Positions 1 to 6,904 of a DNA stretch of 8,554 nt are shown piece by piece. How positions within the stretch are numbered: the first letter of the stretch is position 1; each line of letters opens with the position of its first letter. Source of the stretch: Chitinophagaceae bacterium (GTDB lineage Bacteria > Bacteroidota > Bacteroidia > Chitinophagales > Chitinophagaceae); NCBI GenBank assembly GCA_030151745.1, contig JASLDA010000179.1:1-8554 (forward strand). Reading direction: 5' to 3'. The notes under the pieces were generated by a model. That model did not search any database. It was not told the origin of the DNA and was given only the letters and a program-made list of their open reading frames with translations. The translations under genes were made by a program, and so were the position numbers.

Positions 1-1806
1 TGGTTCCAGGCCCGGCAGTCCGTGCGCAAGGCCCTGAACGAGGGAAGCCGGTATATCGTGTTCGGCAAGGTAAACTGGTTCAACGGGGAGCCCTCCATCG
101 CCCACCCGGAAATGGAGCCGCTCAACGCGGAGACCAACCGGGCGGGACTGCAGCCCATGTATTCGACGACGCAGAAGCTTATTTCGCGGGGCATTACGAA
201 CCGCTCGTTTGCGAAGCTGACCCAGGCCCTGCTGCTGCAGCTCGGTCCCCGGGATATCCCGGAACTTCTCCCGCAGGACCTGATGCGGCAGTACGGCCTG
301 ATGCCCAGGGATCTCGCGCTGCGGGCCATCCATTTCCCCGAAACCGACGCGGAGCTGGAAGCGGCCACACGGCGCATCAAATGGGAAGAGCTGCTTGCCT
401 CGCAGCTAAAGATCGCCCAGATCCGGAACCAGCATGCCGTGCAGCGGGGCTGGGTATTCGGCCGCGTCGGCGACAACTTCAACACCTTTTACAGCGAGCA
501 TCTTCCCTTTCCCCTGACGGGCGCCCAGAAGCGCGTGATCCGCGAGATCCGGCAGGATACCGCGACGGGTCACCAGATGAACCGGCTGCTGCAGGGAGAC
601 GTGGGCAGCGGCAAGACCATCGTAGCCGTGCTCTGCGCGCTCATAGCAATGGACAACGGCTTCCAGGCCTGCATCATGGCGCCCACGGAAATCCTGGCCC
701 GGCAGCACCACGAGGGCATACAGGCCCTGCTGGCCCCGATGGGTATCCGGGTAGCGCTGCTGACGGGCACCGTAAAAGGCAAGGAGCGCCGCGAGATCCT
801 GAGCGGGCTCGCGGACGGGAGCATCCCGATCAGCGTAGGTACGCATGCGCTGATCGAAGAAAGCGTGCAGTACAGGCACCTGGGGCTCGCCATCATCGAC
901 GAGCAGCACCGCTTCGGCGTGGGACAGAGAAGCCGGCTGTGGAAGAAGAACAGCACGCCACCCCATATCCTTGTAATGACGGCCACGCCGATCCCCCGGA
1001 CCCTGGCGATGACCCTTTACGGGGACCTGGAGGTTTCGGTGATCGACGAACTCCCGCCGGGCAGGCAGGCTATCCGTACGATCCACCGCCCCGAAATGCA
1101 CCGGGTGCGCGTAATGGAGTTTATCCGCAGCGAGATCGACAAAGGGCGGCAGGCCTATGTGGTTTACCCCCTGATCGAGGAGAGCGAGAAGCTCGACTTT
1201 GAAAGCCTGATGGCCGGCTACGAGCAGGTAAAAACTTTTTTCCCGGATCATAAGTACCATATTGCCATGGTCCATGGCCGGCAGGATGCAGGCGAACGGC
1301 AGCGGAATATGCAGCGCTTCGTCTCCGGCGAAGCCCATATCCTGGTTGCAACGACGGTGATCGAGGTGGGCGTGAACGTGCCGAATGCCAGCGTCATGCT
1401 GATCGAGAGCGCGGAACGGTTCGGCCTGAGCCAGCTGCACCAGCTCCGGGGCCGCGTGGGCCGGGGCTCGGAGCAGTCGTACTGTATCCTGCTGACCGGC
1501 AGCAAGATCGGCGAGGACAGCAAGAAGCGCATGGACGTAATGGTGGGCACCACCAACGGCTTCATCATTGCCGAGGAGGATATGAAGCTGCGCGGCCCGG
1601 GGGACATATACGGCACCCGGCAGAGCGGCGCGCTGAAGTTCCGGCTGGCCGATATCGTGGCCGATGCGCACCTGATGGAAGAGACGCGGCAGGCGGCCGG
1701 GCAGCTCATCTCCGCCGACCCGGAGCTCCGCCATCCTGCAAATGCCGGCTTGCGCAGCCTGCTGGCAACCGGCGGCTCCCACACCCACTGGAGCAAAATC
1801 TCGTAG
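1..1806 (+). CDS. recG: ATP-dependent DNA helicase RecG, 5' end outside the window
   Basis: RecG is a double-stranded DNA translocase that remodels stalled replication forks and branch-migrates Holliday junctions. The frame is open from base 1, so about 100 N-terminal residues are probably missing, judged against a usual length near 700; 601 codons are visible and the stop is TAG at 1804-1806. Counting visible residues, the end of the OB-fold wedge domain is at about 10-35. Walker A GDVGSGKT is at 199-206 (bases 595-618). The DEQH box typical of RecG and Mfd is at 300-303, and motif III MTATPIPRT starts at 326. The second helicase lobe carries QLRGRVGRG at 481-489, followed by GPGDIYGTRQSG at 532-543, the RecG C-terminal signature. 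All core motifs are intact, so this looks like a functional housekeeping gene. The GTG at 22 is internal, not the start. There is no sign of co-transcription with the efflux genes that follow. Confidence 0.96.
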   Translation, partial: WFQARQSVRKALNEGSRYIVFGKVNWFNGEPSIAHPEMEPLNAETNRAGLQPMYSTTQKLISRGITNRSFAKLTQALLLQLGPRDIPELLPQDLMRQYGLMPRDLALRAIHFPETDAELEAATRRIKWEELLASQLKIAQIRNQHAVQRGWVFGRVGDNFNTFYSEHLPFPLTGAQKRVIREIRQDTATGHQMNRLLQGDVGSGKTIVAVLCALIAMDNGFQACIMAPTEILARQHHEGIQALLAPMGIRVALLTGTVKGKERREILSGLADGSIPISVGTHALIEESVQYRHLGLAIIDEQHRFGVGQRSRLWKKNSTPPHILVMTATPIPRTLAMTLYGDLEVSVIDELPPGRQAIRTIHRPEMHRVRVMEFIRSEIDKGRQAYVVYPLIEESEKLDFESLMAGYEQVKTFFPDHKYHIAMVHGRQDAGERQRNMQRFVSGEAHILVATTVIEVGVNVPNASVMLIESAERFGLSQLHQLRGRVGRGSEQSYCILLTGSKIGEDSKKRMDVMVGTTNGFIIAEEDMKLRGPGDIYGTRQSGALKFRLADIVADAHLMEETRQAAGQLISADPELRHPANAGLRSLLATGGSHTHWSKIS

Positions 1807-1878
1807 CGCCACCGGGCTATTCCGCCCCCGAACGCCGCGGCTTCCCGCAGGGAATAAGCCAAATACCTGATTGTCAGC

Positions 1879-1904
1879 GATCGGCTTGCCATGGCCTGAT
1901 TTTT
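1879..1904 (+). terminator. Possible weak terminator of recG
   Basis: A short imperfect stem pairs ATCGGC (1880-1885) with GCC-T-GAT (1894-1900), with one bulged T and an 8-base loop. It runs straight into five T's (1900-1904). It lies about 75 bases after the recG stop and before the promoter of the regulator gene, which is where a terminator is expected. The stem is short, so this is tentative. Confidence 0.3.
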
Positions 1905-1934
1905 CAGATCACCCCATAACCCGGTTCTATTTTA

Positions 1935-1976
1935 TTTGTTTAAATCAAACGTTTGTTTAGTTCAAACGTTTGTTTA
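1935..1976 (+). promoter_or_regulatory. Tandem palindromic operator, likely TetR binding sites
   Basis: Two perfect 10-bp palindromes CAAACGTTTG lie at 1946-1955 and 1963-1972. Each is part of the 15-bp direct repeat TCAAACGTTTGTTTA (1945-1959 and 1962-1976), so the repeat period is 17 bp. A third copy of only the right part, TTTGTTTA, lies at 1935-1942, again 17 bp upstream. Palindromes of this size next to a TetR-family gene are the usual form of its operator. Binding by the product of the adjacent gene is inferred from position and symmetry. Confidence 0.7.
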
Positions 1977-1982
1977 ACTTTG
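1952..1982 (+). promoter_or_regulatory. Bacteroidota-type promoter of the tetR-efflux operon
   Basis: TTTG at 1952-1955 matches the -33 element. After exactly 19 bases, TAACTTTG at 1975-1982 matches the -7 consensus TAnnTTTG without mismatch. Known promoters of this class start a few bases after the final G, which puts the transcript start at about 1986-1989, on top of the GTG start codon at 1987. The -33 element is the right half of the first operator palindrome, and the second palindrome fills most of the spacer. A repressor bound there would block polymerase directly. No other promoter of this type is evident between here and 6842, so it probably serves all four genes. Confidence 0.75.
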
Positions 1983-1986
1983 CCCC

Positions 1987-2646
1987 GTGGAAACGAACCA
2001 GTCCCTGCCGACCCCGTCCTATTCGGATAAGCAGCTAAGCATCATCCGGGCTGCCGAGGAGCTGTTTGCCAAGAACGGCTTCGACGGCACATCGGTCCGC
2101 GACATTGCTCATCATGCCAATGTGAATGTGGCCATGATCTCATATTACTTCGGATCCAAGGAAAATCTCTTTGAATCCATCATCACGAACCGGATGGCGA
2201 GCAGCGGCATGATGCTGGAAAGCCTGCTGCACGATGAGAAGCTCAGCCCTTTGGAGAAGATGAAGACCGTGATAGAGAGCTATGTGGACCGGATCATGGA
2301 GCATCCGTTCTATCACAAGATCATCATGCGGCAGCAGCTTGCCCATGCGACCAGCTGCCTGGATTCGCCCATCACCCGCATCAAGCTGCGGAACATGTCC
2401 ATCATCAAGAAGATCATTCAGGAGGGCGTCAAAAAGAAGATGTTCATCAAGAACGTGGACGTCCCGCTCCTGTACGCAACGCTGTTCGGCATTTTTTACC
2501 AGGTAATAAACAACGAGACTTTTTACCGGCACGTATGGAGCATGGAAGACCTCTCCGAGGATGCCTTCAAGCTCCAGCTCGGCAAGAAGCTGAAAATCCA
2601 TCTCAAGTATCTCTTACAGTCTGTACTCACTAACCATGAACATTAA
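1987..2646 (+). CDS. TetR/AcrR-family transcriptional regulator of the efflux operon
   Basis: This 219-residue protein has the normal length for a one-domain TetR repressor. The N-terminal DNA-binding domain spans about residues 15-62. It includes the helix AAEELFAKNGFDGTSVRDIA (22-41) and the recognition segment VNVAMISYYFGSKENLF (46-62), close to the family consensus. The rest is all-helical, as expected for the ligand and dimer domain, but its ligand cannot be read from sequence. GTG at 1987 is taken as the start because TAA at 1975-1977 closes the frame upstream. The first in-frame ATG encodes residue 50, inside the DNA-binding helices. The gene comes first in the operon and its last 11 bases overlap the channel gene. 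That arrangement and the palindromes just upstream suggest an autoregulated repressor that also controls the pump. Activation rather than repression cannot be excluded. Confidence 0.92.
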   Translation: METNQSLPTPSYSDKQLSIIRAAEELFAKNGFDGTSVRDIAHHANVNVAMISYYFGSKENLFESIITNRMASSGMMLESLLHDEKLSPLEKMKTVIESYVDRIMEHPFYHKIIMRQQLAHATSCLDSPITRIKLRNMSIIKKIIQEGVKKKMFIKNVDVPLLYATLFGIFYQVINNETFYRHVWSMEDLSEDAFKLQLGKKLKIHLKYLLQSVLTNHEH

Positions 2647-3985
2647 GCACATACTCACGCTGGCCTGCATCACCGCAAGCCTGCATGCCGTAGCCCAGCC
2701 GGAGACTATGCATATTTCCCTGGGTGAAGCCATCGATAAAGCGATTGTTGCCAGCAATACCCTGAAGCTGTCGCATGCCCGCATCATCGAGGCGACCAGC
2801 ACGCGCCGTGAAGCTACCCAGCGGCGTATTCCCGATGTCAGCATTTCCGGGAATTATATGTATATCCTCAACACGGACGCCGAAGTAAAGCTGAAGCTCG
2901 GCCAGCCGAGCTCAGGCTCCGGATCCGGCGGCGGCACCTCGGAAAGCGGCACCTCCACGGCGTCTCCCAAGAATGTCCTTTACGGCATGGGGACGGTCTC
3001 CCTTCCCGTCTTCACCGGCTTCAAGATCTCCAGTGCCATCGAGAGCGCCAAGTATCTGGAAACCGCAAGCAAACTGGACGCGGTGAAGGACCGTGAGGAC
3101 GTCATCCTCAATACGACTGCGGCCTATATCAACCTGTACAAAGCCGGCGAAGCCGTGCGTATCGTAGAGCAGAATCTCAAAAGCGCACAGTCCCGCGTCA
3201 AGGAATACAGCAATCTGGAGCAGAACGGCCTCCTCGCTCGGAACGACCTGCTCAAGGCGCAGCTGCAGCAATCCAACGTGGAGCTCAGCCTGCTGGATGC
3301 ACAGAACAACCTGCGGGTGACCAATATCAACTTCAACCTGATGCTGGGCCTCCCGGAAGAAACGGTGCTGGTCCCGGACTCCGTGTTCAGCGGAAGCACC
3401 GAGAGCCGCAACCTGCAGGACTGGGAGATGCTGGCGCTGCAGTCCCGCAGCGACCTCCAGTCGCTCGACTACCGGGAGAAGGCAGCCTTCCAGGGCATCC
3501 GCTCCGCAAAGTCCGACTACTACCCTTCCCTCGCCGTTTCGGCCGGCTATATCGGCGCTTACATTGAAAACGTCGTTACCGTCAAGGACGCCCTCAACGC
3601 CGGCGTCGGCATCCGGTACAGCCCGCTTTCATTCGTGCGCGTCGGCTCCAATGTGGCAACCGCGAAAGCCCACCTGCAGACCGTGCAGGCAAACAAGGCC
3701 ATCCTCACCGACGCCGTCCGCGTGCAGGTGACCCAGAACTACGAAAATTTCCTGCTGGCCGAAAAGAAGATCGACGTATATGCCAAGGCCGTTGAGCAGG
3801 CGGAAGAAAACTATCGTATCGTAAACAACAAATACCAGGCGCAGCTCGCCACGACCACCGATGTGCTGGATGCGGACGTCGCCCAGCTCCAGGCCCGGCT
3901 TAACTACGCCTTCAGCAAGGCGGACGCAAGCCTCGCCTACCAGAAGCTGCTCCAGGTCGCCGGCATCATCGGCCAGGGTAAATAA
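2636..3985 (+). CDS. TolC-type outer-membrane efflux channel
   Basis: The 449-residue protein fits the outer membrane efflux protein (OEP/TolC) family, whose trimers form a channel across the outer membrane and a periplasmic helical tunnel. Residues 1-20 look like a signal peptide with cleavage after AVA, before Gln21. A Cys at 11 follows LTLA but is a poor lipobox, so a lipoprotein is less likely. The mature part shows the two-repeat layout of the family. The first repeat opens with ISLGEAIDKAIVASNTLKLS (27-46), and long heptad-like helices follow it. The second ends in a helix with ATTTDVLDADVAQLQARLNY, a very typical OEP segment. A Gly/Ser/Thr-rich stretch at 92-110 falls where the first outer loop of the barrel is expected. 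The ATG overlaps the regulator's end by 11 bases, suggesting translational coupling. The adaptor gene follows after 33 bases. It should supply the outer-membrane exit for the EmrAB-type pump. Confidence 0.93.
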   Translation: MNIKHILTLACITASLHAVAQPETMHISLGEAIDKAIVASNTLKLSHARIIEATSTRREATQRRIPDVSISGNYMYILNTDAEVKLKLGQPSSGSGSGGGTSESGTSTASPKNVLYGMGTVSLPVFTGFKISSAIESAKYLETASKLDAVKDREDVILNTTAAYINLYKAGEAVRIVEQNLKSAQSRVKEYSNLEQNGLLARNDLLKAQLQQSNVELSLLDAQNNLRVTNINFNLMLGLPEETVLVPDSVFSGSTESRNLQDWEMLALQSRSDLQSLDYREKAAFQGIRSAKSDYYPSLAVSAGYIGAYIENVVTVKDALNAGVGIRYSPLSFVRVGSNVATAKAHLQTVQANKAILTDAVRVQVTQNYENFLLAEKKIDVYAKAVEQAEENYRIVNNKYQAQLATTTDVLDADVAQLQARLNYAFSKADASLAYQKLLQVAGIIGQGK

Positions 3986-4018
3986 TCGCCAGTACTTAAT
4001 CCCACAACACTGAATACC

Positions 4019-5146
4019 ATGTCCACAGCAAATACTACAATGAACAACCCGGCGGAAAGCGCAGAGAATGCGGCGCCGAAACGTAAGATCAATAAGCGCT
4101 TCCTCGTCATTCTCACCGTGCTGGTCATAGGCGGCGGCACCTTCGGCATCGTCAAATACAACCACGCGCAGCACCATGAGGAAACGGACGACGCACAGGT
4201 GGAAGCCAATATCGCACCGGTCATCCCCCGCGTCGCCGGCTATATCAATGAGGTCCGCGTCCACGACAACCAGCGCGTGAAGAAGGGCGACACCCTGATG
4301 ATCCTCGACGACCGCGACCTGCGCATCCGCCTGGAGCAGGCCGAAGCCGCGCTGGCAGCCGCCCAGAGCAGCCTGACCTTCAGCGAAGGCAGCACCAGCG
4401 TCGCCCAGGCGAACGTAGCGACCAGCGAAGCCAATGTCGCCACCGTGAACGCCCAGATCGAAGCCGCCAAGGTGACCGTATGGCGCGCTACCCAGGACTA
4501 CAACCGCTATGCCAACCTGATCAAGGATCACAGCATCACCCAGCAGCAATACGAGCAGGGCCTCGCCGCCAAGCAAAGCGCCGAACGCCAGCTCCAGATC
4601 CTGGTTGAGCAGCGCAATGCCGCAGCCCGTCAAAGCGCCGCCGCAGCCCGCCAGAGCTCCGCGACCGGCAGCAATATCGGCGTAGCGAACGCTACCATCA
4701 AGCAGCGCCAGGCCGAGGTCGAAAACGCCCGCCTGTCCCTTTCCTATACGGTCGTTACGGCGCCCGAAGACGGCTTCGTCTCCAAGGTCAACGTACAGCC
4801 CGGCCAGTATGTGAACGCCGGCGGCAGCCTGTTCTCCGTAGTGCTCGACAACGACCTCTGGGTCGTGGCAAACTTCAAGGAGACCCAGCTTCCCAAGATG
4901 CGCGAAGGCCAGGAAGTGGAAATCTCCGTCGACGCCCTGGGCGGCGAGACCTTCAAGGGCCGCGTCAGCTCGTTCTCCCCGGCCACCGGCGCGCGCTTCA
5001 GCCTGCTGCCCCCGGACAACGCCTCGGGCAACTTCGTAAAGGTGGTGCAGCGCCTGCCGGTCCGAATCGAGTTCGCCGACCGCAAGGATCCCCGTATACA
5101 GCGGCTTCGCGCCGGTATGAACGTCGTGGTCGACGTTCATATCTGA
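4019..5146 (+). CDS. emrA: EmrA/HlyD-type periplasmic adaptor (membrane fusion protein)
   Basis: This protein links the inner-membrane transporter to the outer-membrane channel. Its 375 residues begin with a short cytosolic tail and one membrane anchor at about 28-45. Then come TDDAQVEANIAPVIPRVAGY (56-75) and the first half of the lipoyl domain, up to ILDDRDL (95-101). A long alpha-helical hairpin rich in Ala and Gln spans about 100-235. The second lipoyl half follows (APEDGFVSKVNVQPGQYVNAG), then the beta-barrel. The segment from TGARFSLLPPDNASGN (323-338) through KVVQRLPVRI is a hallmark of EmrA rather than of AcrA-type adaptors. The hairpin contains visible seven-residue duplications (131-144 and 202-215). 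ATG at 4019 is chosen because it precedes the charged tail; a second ATG at 4040 (residue 8) is also possible. No Shine-Dalgarno sequence is seen. The stop is TGA at 5144-5146, and the transporter gene starts 67 bases later. Confidence 0.94.
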   Translation: MSTANTTMNNPAESAENAAPKRKINKRFLVILTVLVIGGGTFGIVKYNHAQHHEETDDAQVEANIAPVIPRVAGYINEVRVHDNQRVKKGDTLMILDDRDLRIRLEQAEAALAAAQSSLTFSEGSTSVAQANVATSEANVATVNAQIEAAKVTVWRATQDYNRYANLIKDHSITQQQYEQGLAAKQSAERQLQILVEQRNAAARQSAAAARQSSATGSNIGVANATIKQRQAEVENARLSLSYTVVTAPEDGFVSKVNVQPGQYVNAGGSLFSVVLDNDLWVVANFKETQLPKMREGQEVEISVDALGGETFKGRVSSFSPATGARFSLLPPDNASGNFVKVVQRLPVRIEFADRKDPRIQRLRAGMNVVVDVHI

Positions 5147-5160
5147 CCCCTCTTTTCACT

Positions 5161-5197
5161 GCCTTCGCGGTACGGAATACCGCCGCACCGCGAAGGC
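5161..5197 (+). promoter_or_regulatory. Perfect hairpin between adaptor and transporter genes
   Basis: GCCTTCGCGGT (5161-5171) is the exact reverse complement of ACCGCGAAGGC (5187-5197), giving an 11-bp stem. The 15-base loop can form a further small CGG/CCG stem. No T-run follows, so it does not look like a complete terminator. It starts 14 bases after the adaptor stop codon and ends 16 bases before the transporter ATG. Plausible roles are mRNA stabilisation or processing, partial termination, or tuning of transporter translation; the sequence alone does not decide between them. Confidence 0.6.
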
Positions 5198-5213
5198 CAA
5201 CTTTCAATATTAC

Positions 5214-6842
5214 ATGAGCACTACACAAGCGGCAGCGCGTCCGGTCGCCGGACATGCCGCACCGGCCGAATCGCTGGTGGAATATGGCTCCAGGCGGGTC
5301 ATCATCACGCTCACGGCCATCTTCTGCGCCCTGCTCGAGATCGTCGACTCCACGATCGTGAACGTGGCGCTGAACGATATGAAGGGGAACCTCGGCGCCA
5401 CGCTCGAAGACGTAGGCTGGGTCATCACTTCCTACGCAATCGGTAACGTGATCATCGTTCCGATGACCAGCTGGCTCTCCCAGCAGTTCGGCCGCCGCAA
5501 CTATTTCGGCGTATCGGTCATCATCTTTACCATCTGCTCCTTCCTTTGCGGCCAGGCCACGGGGATCTGGGAGCTGGTATTCTTCCGCTTCCTGCAGGGC
5601 CTTGGCGGCGGTGCGCTGCTGGTAACCTCGCAGACGATCATCACCGAGAGCTATCCGCCCGAGAAGCGCGGCATGGCCCAGGCCTTCTACGGTCTCGGCG
5701 TTATCATCGGCCCGACCCTCGGCCCACCCCTGGGCGGCTATATCACCACTAACTTCAGCTGGCCTTATATCTTCTACATCAACATCCCCATCGGCATCAT
5801 CGCCGCAGCCCTCGTATTCGAGTTCGTCCGCTCCCCGAAATACAGCGAGAAGCGTTCCGGCAAGGATATCGACTTCCTTGGTATCATCCTGCTCAGTCTC
5901 TTCGTGGGCTCGCTGCAGTACGTCCTGGAGCGCGGGCATCAGGACGACTGGTTCGAATCTCCGCTGATCACTCAGCTGACGGCTCTTTCCGTCGTGAGCT
6001 TCGTACTCTTCATCTGGCGCGAGCTGGTGGCCGAGCACCCCATCGTCGAGCTGCGCGTGCTGAAAGACCGGAACCTGAGCATCGGTACCGCGCTGAGCTT
6101 CGTGCTGGGCTTCGGCCTGTATGGCTCGACCTTCATCATCCCGCTGTTCACGCAGAGCATCCTGAACTGGACCCCGCTCCAGGCCGGCATGCTGATGATC
6201 CCCGCCTCGATCGCGACGGCCTTCCTTATGCCTATGGTAGGTCAGCTGCTCACCCGCGGCGCGAAGCCCCAGCTGCTGGTGTCCTGCGGTATGGCGCTGT
6301 TCGCCGTATTCTGTTTCTGGGGTTACAGCATCCTGTCGCCGACGACGTCGAGAGACGACTTCTTCTGGCCGCTGATCGTGCGCGGCGTAGGCATGGGCAT
6401 GCTGTTCATCCCGATCACCGCGCTTTCGCTTTCCAGCCTCCGCGGGCAACAGATCGGCCAGGGTGCGGCATTTACCGGCATGATGCGCCAGCTGGGCGGC
6501 TCCTTCGGCATCGCGGTGATCACGACGCTGATCTCCCAGCAGAACACCAAGCACTATGTAGACCTGATCGGGAACGTACGCGCCGACAATCCCGCCTACG
6601 TCGCGAAAATGCAGGCGATGAAGGGCGCGTTCCAGGCCCGCGGCATGGCGCCGAATCTCGCCGAAGGCAGCGCGATCCAGGCAATCGGCGGCAGCGTGAT
6701 GAAGCAGTCGGCGATCCTGTCCTATATGGATATCTTCCTCTGGCTGGGCGTTATGTTCCTCATCTTCGTGCCGATGATGCTGTTCGTAAGACAGCGCAAG
6801 GGCAGCGGACCTAGCCGCGAGGAAATGATGAGCGCGCATTGA
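5214..6842 (+). CDS. emrB: EmrB/QacA-type (DHA2) multidrug MFS transporter
   Basis: This inner-membrane proton-drug antiporter of the major facilitator superfamily has 542 residues and enough hydrophobic segments for the 14 helices of the DHA2 group. Helix 1 carries LEIVDSTIVNVAL (41-53), the DHA2 motif with the conserved acidic residue Asp45. The helix 2-3 loop has SWLSQQFGRR (86-95, motif A). RFLQGLGGG (125-133) is motif B, and GLGVIIGPTLGPPLGGYI (160-177) is the antiporter motif C in helix 5. The following segment, with NFSWPYIFYINIPIGI, is typical of EmrB. Pairing with an EmrA-type adaptor and a TolC-type channel in one operon supports a tripartite pump exporting hydrophobic toxic compounds straight out of the cell. 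The substrate is unknown. The start ATG at 5214 has no Shine-Dalgarno sequence and lies in an A/T-rich context, normal for the phylum. A strong terminator follows 22 bases after the stop. Confidence 0.95.
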   Translation: MSTTQAAARPVAGHAAPAESLVEYGSRRVIITLTAIFCALLEIVDSTIVNVALNDMKGNLGATLEDVGWVITSYAIGNVIIVPMTSWLSQQFGRRNYFGVSVIIFTICSFLCGQATGIWELVFFRFLQGLGGGALLVTSQTIITESYPPEKRGMAQAFYGLGVIIGPTLGPPLGGYITTNFSWPYIFYINIPIGIIAAALVFEFVRSPKYSEKRSGKDIDFLGIILLSLFVGSLQYVLERGHQDDWFESPLITQLTALSVVSFVLFIWRELVAEHPIVELRVLKDRNLSIGTALSFVLGFGLYGSTFIIPLFTQSILNWTPLQAGMLMIPASIATAFLMPMVGQLLTRGAKPQLLVSCGMALFAVFCFWGYSILSPTTSRDDFFWPLIVRGVGMGMLFIPITALSLSSLRGQQIGQGAAFTGMMRQLGGSFGIAVITTLISQQNTKHYVDLIGNVRADNPAYVAKMQAMKGAFQARGMAPNLAEGSAIQAIGGSVMKQSAILSYMDIFLWLGVMFLIFVPMMLFVRQRKGSGPSREEMMSAH

Positions 6843-6863
6843 TTCAGCAAGCGTTTTTTTGAG

Positions 6864-6904
6864 GCCCCCGCAATGCCCGGTTTTCGTGCGTTGCGGGGGC
6901 TTTT
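6864..6904 (+). terminator. Rho-independent terminator of the efflux operon
   Basis: GCCCCCGCAA (6864-6873) pairs perfectly with TTGCGGGGGC (6891-6900), a 10-bp GC-rich stem with a 17-base loop, followed directly by TTTT. It starts 22 bases after the transporter stop. The run of seven T's just before the stem (6854-6860) gives A's, not U's, on the opposite strand, so it does not make this a bidirectional terminator. Confidence 0.88.

Noticed and set aside
406..1812. A 468-codon open frame on the minus strand and a 273-codon plus-strand frame at 381-1202
   Set aside because: Both are out-of-frame readings of recG, which has every helicase motif in its own frame.
1839..1860. Hairpin after recG (GGC-TTCCC / GGGAA-taa-GCC) as a terminator
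   Set aside because: The stem has a 3-base bulge and is not followed by a T-run; the element at 1879-1904 is a slightly better candidate.
3629..5140. A 503-codon open frame on the minus strand
   Set aside because: It is antisense to the end of the channel gene and the whole adaptor gene, both with clear family matches. It has repetitive Gly/Ala/Val/Asp composition and no domain.
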